The notes beneath the pieces are model-generated. The model was not told where the DNA came from, searched no databases, and worked only from the letters and a program-made list of their open reading frames with translations. Shown piece by piece: positions 26,169-33,927 of a stretch of 64,000 nt of DNA (its first letter is position 1; each line of letters opens with the position of its first letter). The stretch is from Symbioplanes lichenis. GTDB lineage: Bacteria > Actinomycetota > Actinomycetes > Mycobacteriales > Micromonosporaceae. Position numbers and translations under genes: made by a program. The DNA lies in NCBI RefSeq assembly GCF_030709675.1, contig NZ_JAUZQD010000007.1, positions 1 through 64,000 of the forward strand. The letters run 5' to 3'.

Positions 26169-28436
26169 TCAGCGAATAACGGAAACCTCTGTATTGATCA
26201 TGGCCGAGCGGCTGAGATGCGGCATGGTCGGGTTGCCCGGCAGGTGCGGACGGATCCGGCTGAGCAGGGTACGGAACCGATCCGACCAGGTCAGCGTGAT
26301 GCGCTGCTCCCGCAGGGCCGCCCGGGCGATCTCGGCGGCGGCCTCGTACTCGCCCCGGATCTCGTGCGAGGTCGCGGCCAGCCAGCGCATCTCGCCCTCG
26401 AGGTCGGGGTCGGTGGTGCGGGCCGCGACCCAGCCGGCCTCCGCCGCGGCGTTGCGGCCCTGCCCCGCCAGCAGCCGGGCCAGCCAGGCGGTGAGGATCA
26501 GCCGCCGGGCCGGGTCGAGGTCGTACTGGGCGCGGGCCCGCTGCAACACGGTGACCGCGATCTGCGGTGCGCGACCGGCCAGTTGCTCGGCGTGCTCGGC
26601 GAGCCAGGCGCCGATGCTGCCGCCCAGCGGGACGTCGCCCGCGAGCAGCTGCGCCACGACCTGCTCGGGCGGCCCGCCCGTCGCGGCGATCCGCTCGGCG
26701 AACGACCGGTGCAGCGTGGTCCGGAGCCCGGCGGGCGTGCTCTCGTGCAGGACGCGCGCGACGACCCGGTGCCGGAAGGCGACGTGCACGTCAGCGGCCA
26801 CCAGCAGCCCGCCCGCCAGGGCCGGGGCGAGCGCCCGGACGAGGTCGGCCGGCGGCCGGTCGGTCACCGCGGCGAGCTCGGAGATCGTGCAGCCGGGCGG
26901 CCGCTCGCCGGGGGCGTGGAGCTCGTGGGCGCTCAGGAAGGCGACCGCGCGCAGGATCTGCCGGGTCTCCTCGGACAAGGGCGCGAGGTGCGCCCCGACC
27001 GCCGTGCTGAGACTCGCTCCCGGCTCCGCGGCGGCGAGATGCCGGAGATAGTACGGATTGCCGCCCGCCTCGGCGAGCATGCGCTGCAGGGCCCGGGGGT
27101 CGGGCGGCTCGGGTGCCACGGCCCGGACCAGCGCGGCCGACGCGTCGCCGGACAGCGGGCGCAGCTCGATCAGCTCGTCGGCGGGCAGCCCGCGCACCTG
27201 CTCCGAGCCATGCCGGGTGGCCGCGACGAGCAGCAGGGGCAGCCGGGTGGCCTGGCGGCTCAGCTCGGCCCAGACGCCCAGGGTGATCGGGTCGGCCCAC
27301 TGCAGGTCATCCGCGACCAGGATCAGCGGCGCCCGGTCGGCGGCCTGATGGACCAGCTCGGCGGCCCGCGCGACGGTGTCGCCGGTGGGCCCGTCCAGGG
27401 CGTCGGCGGCGATCGCGAAGAGCTGTGTGACCAGGGCGCGGGAGGCGTCGTCGGCCATCGCGGACTCGATGCACTCCAGCAGGACCCCGAGCGGCATGCG
27501 CTGGGAGACCTCGTCGCCCACGGCCCAGCCGATGCGGCAGCCGGCCGGGGCCGCGCCGCGCAGGGCCACCGTGAGCAGGGCGGACCGGCCCAGGCCCGGA
27601 GTGCCCTCGATCCGGATGCTGCGGCCGTGCCCGATCGCCGCCTCGGCCGCGGCCCGGCGCAGCAGGCGGATCTCGCCCTCCCGCCCGATGAGCGCGGCGC
27701 GGTCGGCCGGTCGGGGACGCTCCGGTGCGGGCGCCGGCGGTGCCGGCTCGGCCGTGGCGCGTACGCCCGCCGCCTCGGCGCCCCGGCCCGCGGCGGCCAG
27801 GGCGGTGGCCAGCATGTGGCGCAGATTCTCCTGCAGCGGATAGGTCGTCACCAGGCCGCGCAGCACGTGCACCGCCTCCTCGTGCCGGCCGGTCTCGACC
27901 AGCAGGGCGGCGTGCCGCTCGGCCGTCGCCAGCCGCAGCTCGGTCAGCCGCAGCCGCTGGGCCTCGGCGAACGGGCCCGGCACGCCGGCCAGAGCGTCGC
28001 CGTGCCAGAGCCGCAGGGCCGACTCGAGGGCGGCCAGCTCGGCGGCGGGATGCCCGGCCGCCCGGTGCCGCCGGCTCTCCTCGCGCAGCGCCTCGAAGCG
28101 GAAGACGTCCACATCGGCCGGGGCGACGTGCAGCTGATAGGTGCCGCCGCCGGAGGTGAGCAGCTGCCCGGCCGCCCAGCGGTCGCGGGCCGGCTCCAGC
28201 AGCTGGCGCAGGGCGGAGACATAGGTGTAGACGTTGCCGGTGGCGCTGGCCGGGGCGTCGTCACCCCAGACCGCGGCGACCAGCTGCTCGCGGGACACCG
28301 GGTGACCGGCGTGCAGGGCGAGGACGCAGAAGACCGCGGTGCGGCGCGCGGAGCCCAGCGTCAGCTCGGCCCCGTCCCGCCAGGCCCGCACCGGGCCCAG
28401 CAGCCGGAGGTCGATCCCCGCGTGCACTGCCGGCAT
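26169..28436 (-). CDS. AfsR/SARP-family regulator with degenerate ATPase domain
   Basis: A 755-aa relative of the neighbouring regulator. It has an N-terminal winged helix (LRLLGPVRAWRDGAELTLGS ... GNVYTYVSALRQLL), an activation domain to residue about 240, and an NTPase-like region with GTPGLGRSAL, where Arg replaces the invariant Walker A Lys, while LILVADDLQWADP keeps a Walker B pattern. The C-terminal half is helical but shorter than in the neighbour. ATG 28436 is preferred because GAGGTTGGGAG lies just upstream; an in-frame TTG at 28445 is possible. It is probably co-transcribed with the downstream SARP gene. The lost lysine suggests weak or no ATP hydrolysis. Confidence 0.88.
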   Translation of the reverse strand: MPAVHAGIDLRLLGPVRAWRDGAELTLGSARRTAVFCVLALHAGHPVSREQLVAAVWGDDAPASATGNVYTYVSALRQLLEPARDRWAAGQLLTSGGGTYQLHVAPADVDVFRFEALREESRRHRAAGHPAAELAALESALRLWHGDALAGVPGPFAEAQRLRLTELRLATAERHAALLVETGRHEEAVHVLRGLVTTYPLQENLRHMLATALAAAGRGAEAAGVRATAEPAPPAPAPERPRPADRAALIGREGEIRLLRRAAAEAAIGHGRSIRIEGTPGLGRSALLTVALRGAAPAGCRIGWAVGDEVSQRMPLGVLLECIESAMADDASRALVTQLFAIAADALDGPTGDTVARAAELVHQAADRAPLILVADDLQWADPITLGVWAELSRQATRLPLLLVAATRHGSEQVRGLPADELIELRPLSGDASAALVRAVAPEPPDPRALQRMLAEAGGNPYYLRHLAAAEPGASLSTAVGAHLAPLSEETRQILRAVAFLSAHELHAPGERPPGCTISELAAVTDRPPADLVRALAPALAGGLLVAADVHVAFRHRVVARVLHESTPAGLRTTLHRSFAERIAATGGPPEQVVAQLLAGDVPLGGSIGAWLAEHAEQLAGRAPQIAVTVLQRARAQYDLDPARRLILTAWLARLLAGQGRNAAAEAGWVAARTTDPDLEGEMRWLAATSHEIRGEYEAAAEIARAALREQRITLTWSDRFRTLLSRIRPHLPGNPTMPHLSRSAMINTEVSVIR

Positions 28437-28823
28437 GGCTCCCAACCTCGTCGTCGTGGGATTGCTCCCGCTGTAGGCGGTTGAACTTGCAAGCTTTCGC
28501 CCGCCGCCCCTCGACCCCCGTGTCAGGTGCTGATGCTCGTTTCCGCCACTTTGTGTAATGGCGTCGTCGCTATTCTCCGGCTGCCCCGGTCACGCGCGCG
28601 AAAGCGTCCGGGGCACCACCATAGCGCTGCCCCGCATCATTTTTACCGGGCTCGTTCATGTTTGCCAGCCGGGCCCGGCCGACCGTCATCGAGTTGCCGC
28701 CTGGAATTCGCCTGAACGCCGCCGGAGGTGCCCGGACGCAGGCAGGGGCAAACAAGACGGCCAGCGGGGCAGCGAAGGGGTGCAAGTCTTCCCGCGCTCC
28801 GGCCGCTCTGCTGGACTCGACGC
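28437..28823. promoter_or_regulatory. Divergent regulatory region between the SARP genes and the ESX satellite group
   Basis: This stretch of 387 bp has no convincing gene. It must hold promoters for the leftward SARP genes and the rightward small-protein gene. Locally it is less GC-rich (28540-28560 and 28630-28660). The clearest structure is the hairpin at 28582-28615. No unambiguous SARP heptamer repeats could be identified by eye. Confidence 0.4.
28582..28615. other. Inverted repeat in the SARP upstream region
   Basis: Arms TGCCCCGG and CCGGGGCA (8 bp, perfect) enclose an 18-nt loop that itself contains ACGC...GCGT, allowing an extended stem. There is no T-tract on either side, so it is not a typical terminator; it may be a regulator-binding site or RNA structure. 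Confidence 0.45.
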
Positions 28824-29177
28824 GTGCCGGCCCAACCCGATGCCTCCGTGAGCCCGTTCGCCGGCGAGCTGTTCCTGCGGCTCGCCTCCGAGGGCCGGCT
28901 GGTCGTGGAGGAGACCCGGGCCGACGAGGTCATCGCGGGCCTGGAGCGCACCTTGTCCTCGGTGCGGGCCCGCTTGCGGCTCATCCGGCTCTGGCAGCAG
29001 GACCCTACGCCGCGGGTCGGCGAGCTGCCCGAGGAGCTGGCCCGCGACGTGGTCGACGCCGTCTTCGCCGACCAGCTCGCCCCGGGGCGGCTGGAGCAGG
29101 CCGCGGCCGACCTGCCCAAGTACATCGAGGCGATGCGGCTGGCCCGGGCCGCGCACACCCGGCCACCGGCCGCCTGA
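28824..29177 (+). CDS. Small helical protein of unknown function
   Basis: A 117-aa protein (start GTG 28824; GTG 28848 is an alternative) with strongly GC-biased third positions, so it is very likely a real gene. It is predicted all-helical (GELFLRLASEGRLVVEETRA ... YIEAMRLARAAHT), with one W and no cysteine, signal peptide or membrane segment. No W-x-G motif is seen, but the size and helical content are compatible with ESX-associated proteins. It precedes a LuxR-type regulator and a paralogue of an ESX-locus gene, so it may belong to the same satellite unit. No family is recognised. Confidence 0.65.
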   Translation: MPAQPDASVSPFAGELFLRLASEGRLVVEETRADEVIAGLERTLSSVRARLRLIRLWQQDPTPRVGELPEELARDVVDAVFADQLAPGRLEQAAADLPKYIEAMRLARAAHTRPPAA

Positions 29178-29192
29178 AAATGTGAAGATCTT

Positions 29193-29256
29193 TTGCCTAT
29201 TGGCAATTGCCTGCGTCGATGTGTGAACCTTCACGCCGCGTCCGGAGGGCGTGAAG
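29193..29256. promoter_or_regulatory. Cluster of palindromes upstream of the LuxR-type gene
   Basis: Three inverted repeats lie in a relatively AT-rich stretch: TTGCC-TATT-GGCAA (29193-29206), GTGAA-CC-TTCAC (29223-29234) and CTTCACGCC...GGCGTGAAG (29229-29256); the last two share bases. They sit 70-135 bp upstream of the regulator start at 29327 and are plausible operator sites for it or for the SARP proteins. Confidence 0.5.
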
Positions 29257-29326
29257 ACGGCATGGAGATTTTCTGAAGACCCTTTCTCCACACTTGCCGC
29301 GTCCCGACGACAAGGCGGAGGTTTCA

Positions 29327-29950
29327 GTGGAACAGGTTCGGGTGGTCCTGCAGGCGTCGGATCCGCTCAGCCACGCGGGACTCGCGGCCTTCCTGCAGGC
29401 GAGTCCCGACGTGACGCTGCTGCGCGGAGCCGACCGGGCCGGGGCCAAGGTCCTGGTGGTCTCCTGCGAGCGGCTCACCACCGACGTGGTCGCGATGCTG
29501 CGCCGCTCGGCGGCCGAGTCCGGCATCCCGGTCGTGCTCGTCGTCGGCGAGATCACCGAGACCGAGCTGCTGACCGCCGTGGAGTGCCGGGTCGTCGCGA
29601 TCCTGCCGCGCGCCGCCGTCACCGGCGACCGGCTCATGCACAGCGTGCTCGCCGCGGCCAACGGCGGCGGGGTCATGCCGCCCAACCTGGTCGGCGAGCT
29701 CCTCAAGCACATCGAGCGGCTGCAGCGCGACGTGCTCACCCCGAACGGGCTCAACGCCTCCGGGCTCACCCCGCGCGAGATCGACGTGCTGCGCCTGATG
29801 GCCGACGGCATGGACACCAACGAGATCGCCGGCGAGCTCTGCTACTCCGAGCGGACCGTGAAGAACGTCATCTACGGCGTCACGCACCGGCTCAAGCTGC
29901 GCAACCGCTCGCACGCGGTCGCGTACGCGCTGCGCGCCGGCATGATCTGA
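29327..29950 (+). CDS. LuxR/NarL-type regulator with degenerate receiver domain
   Basis: A 207-aa regulator. The C-terminal 65 residues are a clear LuxR helix-turn-helix (LTPREIDVLRLMADGMDTNE ... ERTVKNVIYGVTHRLKLRN). The N-terminal half has a receiver-like alternation of strands and helices, but the usual acidic pocket and phospho-accepting Asp are missing: the first strand is VRVVLQASDPL and the third strand KVLVVSCERLT. It is therefore probably not phosphorylated and may respond to protein or ligand binding. GTG 29327 is chosen because GGCGGAGG lies 6-8 nt upstream. It is 4 bp before the ART-like paralogue gene, so it is in the same operon, and no histidine kinase is adjacent. Confidence 0.85.
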   Translation: MEQVRVVLQASDPLSHAGLAAFLQASPDVTLLRGADRAGAKVLVVSCERLTTDVVAMLRRSAAESGIPVVLVVGEITETELLTAVECRVVAILPRAAVTGDRLMHSVLAAANGGGVMPPNLVGELLKHIERLQRDVLTPNGLNASGLTPREIDVLRLMADGMDTNEIAGELCYSERTVKNVIYGVTHRLKLRNRSHAVAYALRAGMI

Positions 29951-29954
29951 GCGC

Positions 29955-32372
29955 ATGCGCAGCTCCGCGCCCACCCCGGTGATGGGCCGGCACACCATCG
30001 GCAACGCGCTGGTCGTGCACGCCCGGGACCGGATCAGCTCCGAGGCGCAGGCCCTGGCGCTGGCCGTGGCCGAGGACGGCGACAACGACATCGTCGTCCT
30101 CGACCTGCACGACGGCCTGCCGATGGGCTCGTGGGAAGCGGTGGCGGGGGCGCTGCCGCGGAGCCGCCGGGGCATCCGGCTGCTCGTCTGCGGCGCCGGG
30201 CTCGACATCGCGACCCTGGCCGGCCAGTGGCTGTCGGACCGGCTCGGGCGCTCGGTGGTGGTCCCGTACGGGCACCTGCTGCGCGGCGCGTCGGGTGCCC
30301 TCTTCGTCCACGCCGAGCACGACAGCGGCTGGGTGCGGCACCGCCCCGGCCGCGGCCCGGCGTGGGACGGCAAGCGCTGGCCCCGCCCGGCCTGGGACGG
30401 CGCCGCCGCCGAATACCTGCCGACCAGCGCGTTCGGGGTGGCGGAGCCGTTGCCGGGCGGCGTCTGGATCCGCGACACCCGCGACGACGCGGCGGTCACC
30501 GAACACTGGCAGTGGCTCGCGTCGGCCGTACCGTGTCAGCCGCAGGCCTTCACGATCGTGCTCGGCTGTCCCGGCACCGCGCCGCTGCCGCTCGACGACG
30601 TCGCCCGCTTCTGGCGCGACCTCGGCGACGACGGCCGGCAGCACGCGCGCTTCGTCCACTACGGACCCGTCCGCGTGCCCGAGGGCGAGACGGTCGGCCA
30701 GGCGCTGGCCGACGTCCTCGAGAGCCCGGTCGTCTGCTTCACGGGCGTGCCCGTCGGCCGGCCCGACCGGCCTCGCATGCACACGGTCGCCCCGGACGGG
30801 CGGCTCGGCTGGCAGGTGTACGCCCGGGAGCTCGCCTATCAGCCCCGGCCCCGCCCCACCGTGCGCGCCGAGGTCCCGCGCATCCTCAGCTACCGGGCGC
30901 CCATGGTCCTCGGCGAGATGGTCGCGCCCATGGTCTACCGCTACGCCGACGACGCGGTCGTGGAGATCGTCCAGTCCGGCCTCTGGATCCGCCCGCCCGA
31001 GCCACCCCGCCACGCCGAGCGCATCCGGGCCCGCGCCGCCGACCCGGCCGGCCACGCCGTCGTGGTGGACGACACCGAGCCCGCCCTCGTCCCGCGTCTC
31101 CGCGAGCTCGCCGACGACCTGGTCGCCCGGCTCGACGACGCGACCAAGGAGCGGAGCACGCTGCAGCTGGCCTCCGCGGTCGCCGTCTCGGGCAACCGGG
31201 TGCCGCAGCCGGCCGGGGGAGTGCTGCCGGACGGGCTGACCTACCGCTTCACCGCCGCCGACCTGATGCTCGACGCGCTGATCGAGGAGGTGCCGGCGGC
31301 CGCCGAGCTGGCGGGGCTGGCCGTGCCGGCGGTGCCCGCGGTGCTCGGTTCGGGTCGCCCCGGCGTCGCCGGCGGCGATCTGACGAAGGAGCCTGTGGCC
31401 GCCCCGGCGCCGTCCCGGGCCTTTGTCGCGCCGCCCCCCGTTGCTCTCGCTGCGACGTCTTTGCCCGAGGCGCCGATCGTCGAGCTGCCGTCGCGGGTGG
31501 ACAGTCCGCGGCTCATTCACACGCCGGCGCGGGCCGAGGCGGCGCTCACCGAGGAGGACGCCGCGCGGGTGCTGGAGTCGTTGCGGCGGGCGGAGGGCGT
31601 ACGTTTCTCCCGGGTGCCGCCGCCCGAAGCGCAAGGTGTTCCCGGGCCGGGCGGTCTCACGGCCGAGCGGGAATGGTTGCGCGACACGCTGTCCCGGGAG
31701 TTCGACGCGGCGGCCAGCTCGGTGTCGCGGATCCTGGCCGAGCACCCCGGCTTCCACGCCGGGCCGGACACGATGACCGACGCCGTGGCGGTGCGGCTCT
31801 ACCTGTCGCCGGTGGGTGACGGGCTGGACGAGGCGCTGCGGACGGGCAACCGGGGCCCGCAGGTGCCGTTCGCCCGGTGCGTGACCGCCGGCCTGACCCG
31901 GCTGCCGTCCCACCGTGGCCTGGCCCTGCTGCGCGCCGACCTGACCGGCGCCGATCTGCGCGCCGTCGAGGAGCAGCGCGTGCTGACCGAGTGGTCCTTC
32001 ACCAACGCGCTGACCGAGCCGGTGGGCGGGCTGCCCGGGACGGTCGACGTGCTTGTGTGGTCGATGACCGGGCGGCGTACGCGTCTGCTGGAGCTGGAGG
32101 ACGGCACCGGCGTCCCCGCGCGTGTGCTCTTCCGGCCCGGCACCTCGTTCAAGGTCCTCGAGACGATGCCGCCGGTGGGTGAACGGCGCGGGCGACTGTT
32201 GTTGCGCGAGCTGCCGCCGGACGAGCCCGACCGGGGCCACGTACCCTTCGACGACCTGGCCCTCTCCTCCCTGCACCGCGCGGCCGAGCAGTGGGCCGTC
32301 GCCGGCCCGCCCGCGATGGCGCTGCCCGCGGCCGCCGTGCCCCGCTTCGCCCGGGTGCCGTGCCTCGGCTGA
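29955..32372 (+). CDS. Paralogue of the ESX-linked ART-like protein (805 aa)
   Basis: A shorter version of the 1180-aa protein encoded at 15479-19021. The N-terminal 400 residues align throughout (HTIGNALVVHARDRISSEAQ, RGIRLLVCG, LLRGASGALFVH, VLGCPGTAPLPLDDVARFWR). The low-complexity linker is much shorter (residues 430-545). The C-terminal region keeps the ADP-ribosyltransferase-like order: RGLALLR, WSFTNALT, DVLVWSM, then RVLFRPGTSFKVL at 723-735, again without the catalytic Glu pair (GVPA). There is no signal peptide or membrane segment. ATG 29955 is 4 bp after the LuxR-type gene. Shared loss of the catalytic residues in both paralogues suggests a non-enzymatic conserved role. Confidence 0.8.
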   Translation: MRSSAPTPVMGRHTIGNALVVHARDRISSEAQALALAVAEDGDNDIVVLDLHDGLPMGSWEAVAGALPRSRRGIRLLVCGAGLDIATLAGQWLSDRLGRSVVVPYGHLLRGASGALFVHAEHDSGWVRHRPGRGPAWDGKRWPRPAWDGAAAEYLPTSAFGVAEPLPGGVWIRDTRDDAAVTEHWQWLASAVPCQPQAFTIVLGCPGTAPLPLDDVARFWRDLGDDGRQHARFVHYGPVRVPEGETVGQALADVLESPVVCFTGVPVGRPDRPRMHTVAPDGRLGWQVYARELAYQPRPRPTVRAEVPRILSYRAPMVLGEMVAPMVYRYADDAVVEIVQSGLWIRPPEPPRHAERIRARAADPAGHAVVVDDTEPALVPRLRELADDLVARLDDATKERSTLQLASAVAVSGNRVPQPAGGVLPDGLTYRFTAADLMLDALIEEVPAAAELAGLAVPAVPAVLGSGRPGVAGGDLTKEPVAAPAPSRAFVAPPPVALAATSLPEAPIVELPSRVDSPRLIHTPARAEAALTEEDAARVLESLRRAEGVRFSRVPPPEAQGVPGPGGLTAEREWLRDTLSREFDAAASSVSRILAEHPGFHAGPDTMTDAVAVRLYLSPVGDGLDEALRTGNRGPQVPFARCVTAGLTRLPSHRGLALLRADLTGADLRAVEEQRVLTEWSFTNALTEPVGGLPGTVDVLVWSMTGRRTRLLELEDGTGVPARVLFRPGTSFKVLETMPPVGERRGRLLLRELPPDEPDRGHVPFDDLALSSLHRAAEQWAVAGPPAMALPAAAVPRFARVPCLG

Positions 32373-32374
32373 CG

Positions 32375-32782
32375 ATGCGGCCACTCGTCCAGGCCAACCT
32401 CGAGAAGCGGGTGCTCAGCCTGGTCAACGAGGAGCGCCGCCGCGCGGGGCAGTCCCGGCTGGACACCGATCCGCTGCTCGGCGAGGCGGCCCGGGCGCAC
32501 TCGGCGGACATGGCGAAGCGCAACTACTACAGCCACGTGTCCCCGGAGGGCACGACGGTCGGGGACCGGGTGGTCGTGGTGGCGGGCGACGCCTTCGCGG
32601 CCGTGGGGGAGAACATCGCCTGGGGCCAGGAGAACCCGATCCAGGTGGTGACCGCCTGGATGCGCAGCCCCGGTCACCGGGCGAACATCCTCCACACCAG
32701 CTACACCCACCTGGGCGTGGGCGTCGCCACCGCCCGGCGCGGTGCCCTCGTCTGGACCCAGAACTTCGGCATCCGTCACTAG
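32375..32782 (+). CDS. CAP/SCP-domain protein without signal peptide
   Basis: A 135-aa protein that is essentially one CAP (SCP/PR1) domain: VNEERRRAGQSRLD, ARAHSADMAKRNYYSHVSPE, GENIAWG, WMRSPGHRANIL and GVGVATARRGALVWTQNFG. The conserved His, Glu and His of the CAP cavity (SHVSPEG, VGENIA, GHRANI) are present. Bacterial CAP proteins are usually secreted, yet this frame begins at ATG 32375 with MRPLVQANLEKRVLSLVNEE and shows no signal peptide or membrane anchor. It starts 2 bp after the ART-like paralogue, so it is probably translated from the same transcript. Export by another route, for instance the ESX system, is a guess. Confidence 0.85.
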   Translation: MRPLVQANLEKRVLSLVNEERRRAGQSRLDTDPLLGEAARAHSADMAKRNYYSHVSPEGTTVGDRVVVVAGDAFAAVGENIAWGQENPIQVVTAWMRSPGHRANILHTSYTHLGVGVATARRGALVWTQNFGIRH

Positions 32783-32840
32783 CGCTGCCCGGTCTCGGCA
32801 GTGCGCCGCCCCTTGGCGCTTCTTGTCCCGGCGTTCGGTC

Positions 32841-33872
32841 TCAGTAGTGCGCCGTTATCCGCCGAGCGGGCCCGTCGACCGTGATGCGGCCGCCGTACGG
32901 CAGGATCCACTGCGGCGACGTGTGTCCGAAATCGACACCGAAAACGATCATCGCCTCGGGGTGGTAGGTGGCGAACGCCTTCAGCACTGCTTCGCGCTGC
33001 TGCTCGCGATATTCCGTACGGGCGGGCACCGGCCGCTCGTCGCCGATCGCGGTGCCTTTGGCCTGCGCGAACAGCACGGCCGGGAACTGCTCGAGCAGCC
33101 CGCGCTCCCCGAAGTTGCGCAGAATCCGGAAGACCTTCTCCGCCGACGGCAGCTCCTCGGAGGTCTCCAGCAGCAGCACACACCCCGAGTAGTCCTCGAC
33201 CGGCCGCACCCACCGGCTCACGGCCGCCGTCCAGCTCAGGATCTCGAGGCTGCCGCCCCAGGCCGGGGCGCTGACGACCCGGTCCGGCTGGTGCCAGGTC
33301 CAGCCCGGGCTCGCGTACGGGGGAACCGAGCGCTCCAGCGACGCCGGATCGGCCCAGTTCAACTCCTCGTCGCTGAACTCCGCAACCGGATGAACCTCCA
33401 CATCGCCCCCGGTGAACAGGGCCGCCCGCAACGACTTCTCGTGCACCGGATCGATCCCGCCGCCCTGCGCGAGATACACCATCGTCGACCCGCCGTGATA
33501 CCCGGCGACGCCGTGGTACCACAGCCAATTGAGCAGGTTCGTGTTGTCCGAGTAGCCGAAGAAAGGCTTCGGATCGGCCCGGAAAACCTCGGGGTCAAGA
33601 TGCCGTAGCACCGTGATCTGATCGTCCCCGCCGATCGTGGCCATGACCGCCCGAATGCCCGGATCTCCCCACGCCGCCATCAGATCCCGGGCCCGCTCCG
33701 CAGCCGACCCGCCCCGCCGCGTCGTCGGAAACTCCACCGGCACCAGCCCGATCTGCTCCCGTAGCCGCCGCAACCCCAGCTCATGCACCGCCGGAAACAC
33801 GGCCGGCGCCGGAGCCGCGAGCGAAAGAACAGCCACCCGATCCCCGGGCACCACCTTGGGCGGAATCCTCAT
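32841..33872 (-). CDS. S66 family peptidase, MccF-like
   Basis: A 343-aa protein of the LD-carboxypeptidase/microcin C immunity (S66) family, serine hydrolases with a Ser-Glu-His triad that cleave D-amino-acid or acyl-sulfamoyl-adenylate amides. Nucleophile Ser108 is in FFGYSDNT; VLLLETSEE supplies the Glu and VDFGHTSPQ the His. MATIGGDDQ and YHGGSTM also match. The start is ATG 33872. Immunity to a toxin of the microcin C type is possible, as in MccF, but a cell-wall peptide role cannot be excluded. The gene converges with the CAP-domain gene and is 54 bp upstream of the DHA2 exporter stop, on the same strand. Confidence 0.88.
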   Translation of the reverse strand: MRIPPKVVPGDRVAVLSLAAPAPAVFPAVHELGLRRLREQIGLVPVEFPTTRRGGSAAERARDLMAAWGDPGIRAVMATIGGDDQITVLRHLDPEVFRADPKPFFGYSDNTNLLNWLWYHGVAGYHGGSTMVYLAQGGGIDPVHEKSLRAALFTGGDVEVHPVAEFSDEELNWADPASLERSVPPYASPGWTWHQPDRVVSAPAWGGSLEILSWTAAVSRWVRPVEDYSGCVLLLETSEELPSAEKVFRILRNFGERGLLEQFPAVLFAQAKGTAIGDERPVPARTEYREQQREAVLKAFATYHPEAMIVFGVDFGHTSPQWILPYGGRITVDGPARRITAHY

Positions 33873-33927
33873 CCGCGCATTGAACCAAAGCCCCGCCCCC
33901 GAGTCGCCCCGTTTCCCGGCCGGGGTG

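Noticed and set aside
32783..32840. Direct repeat GTCTCGGCAGTGCGCC / GTCTCAGTAGTGCGCC around the S66 gene end
   Set aside because: Short, imperfect and two copies only; could be chance in GC-rich DNA, so not called as an attachment site or element.
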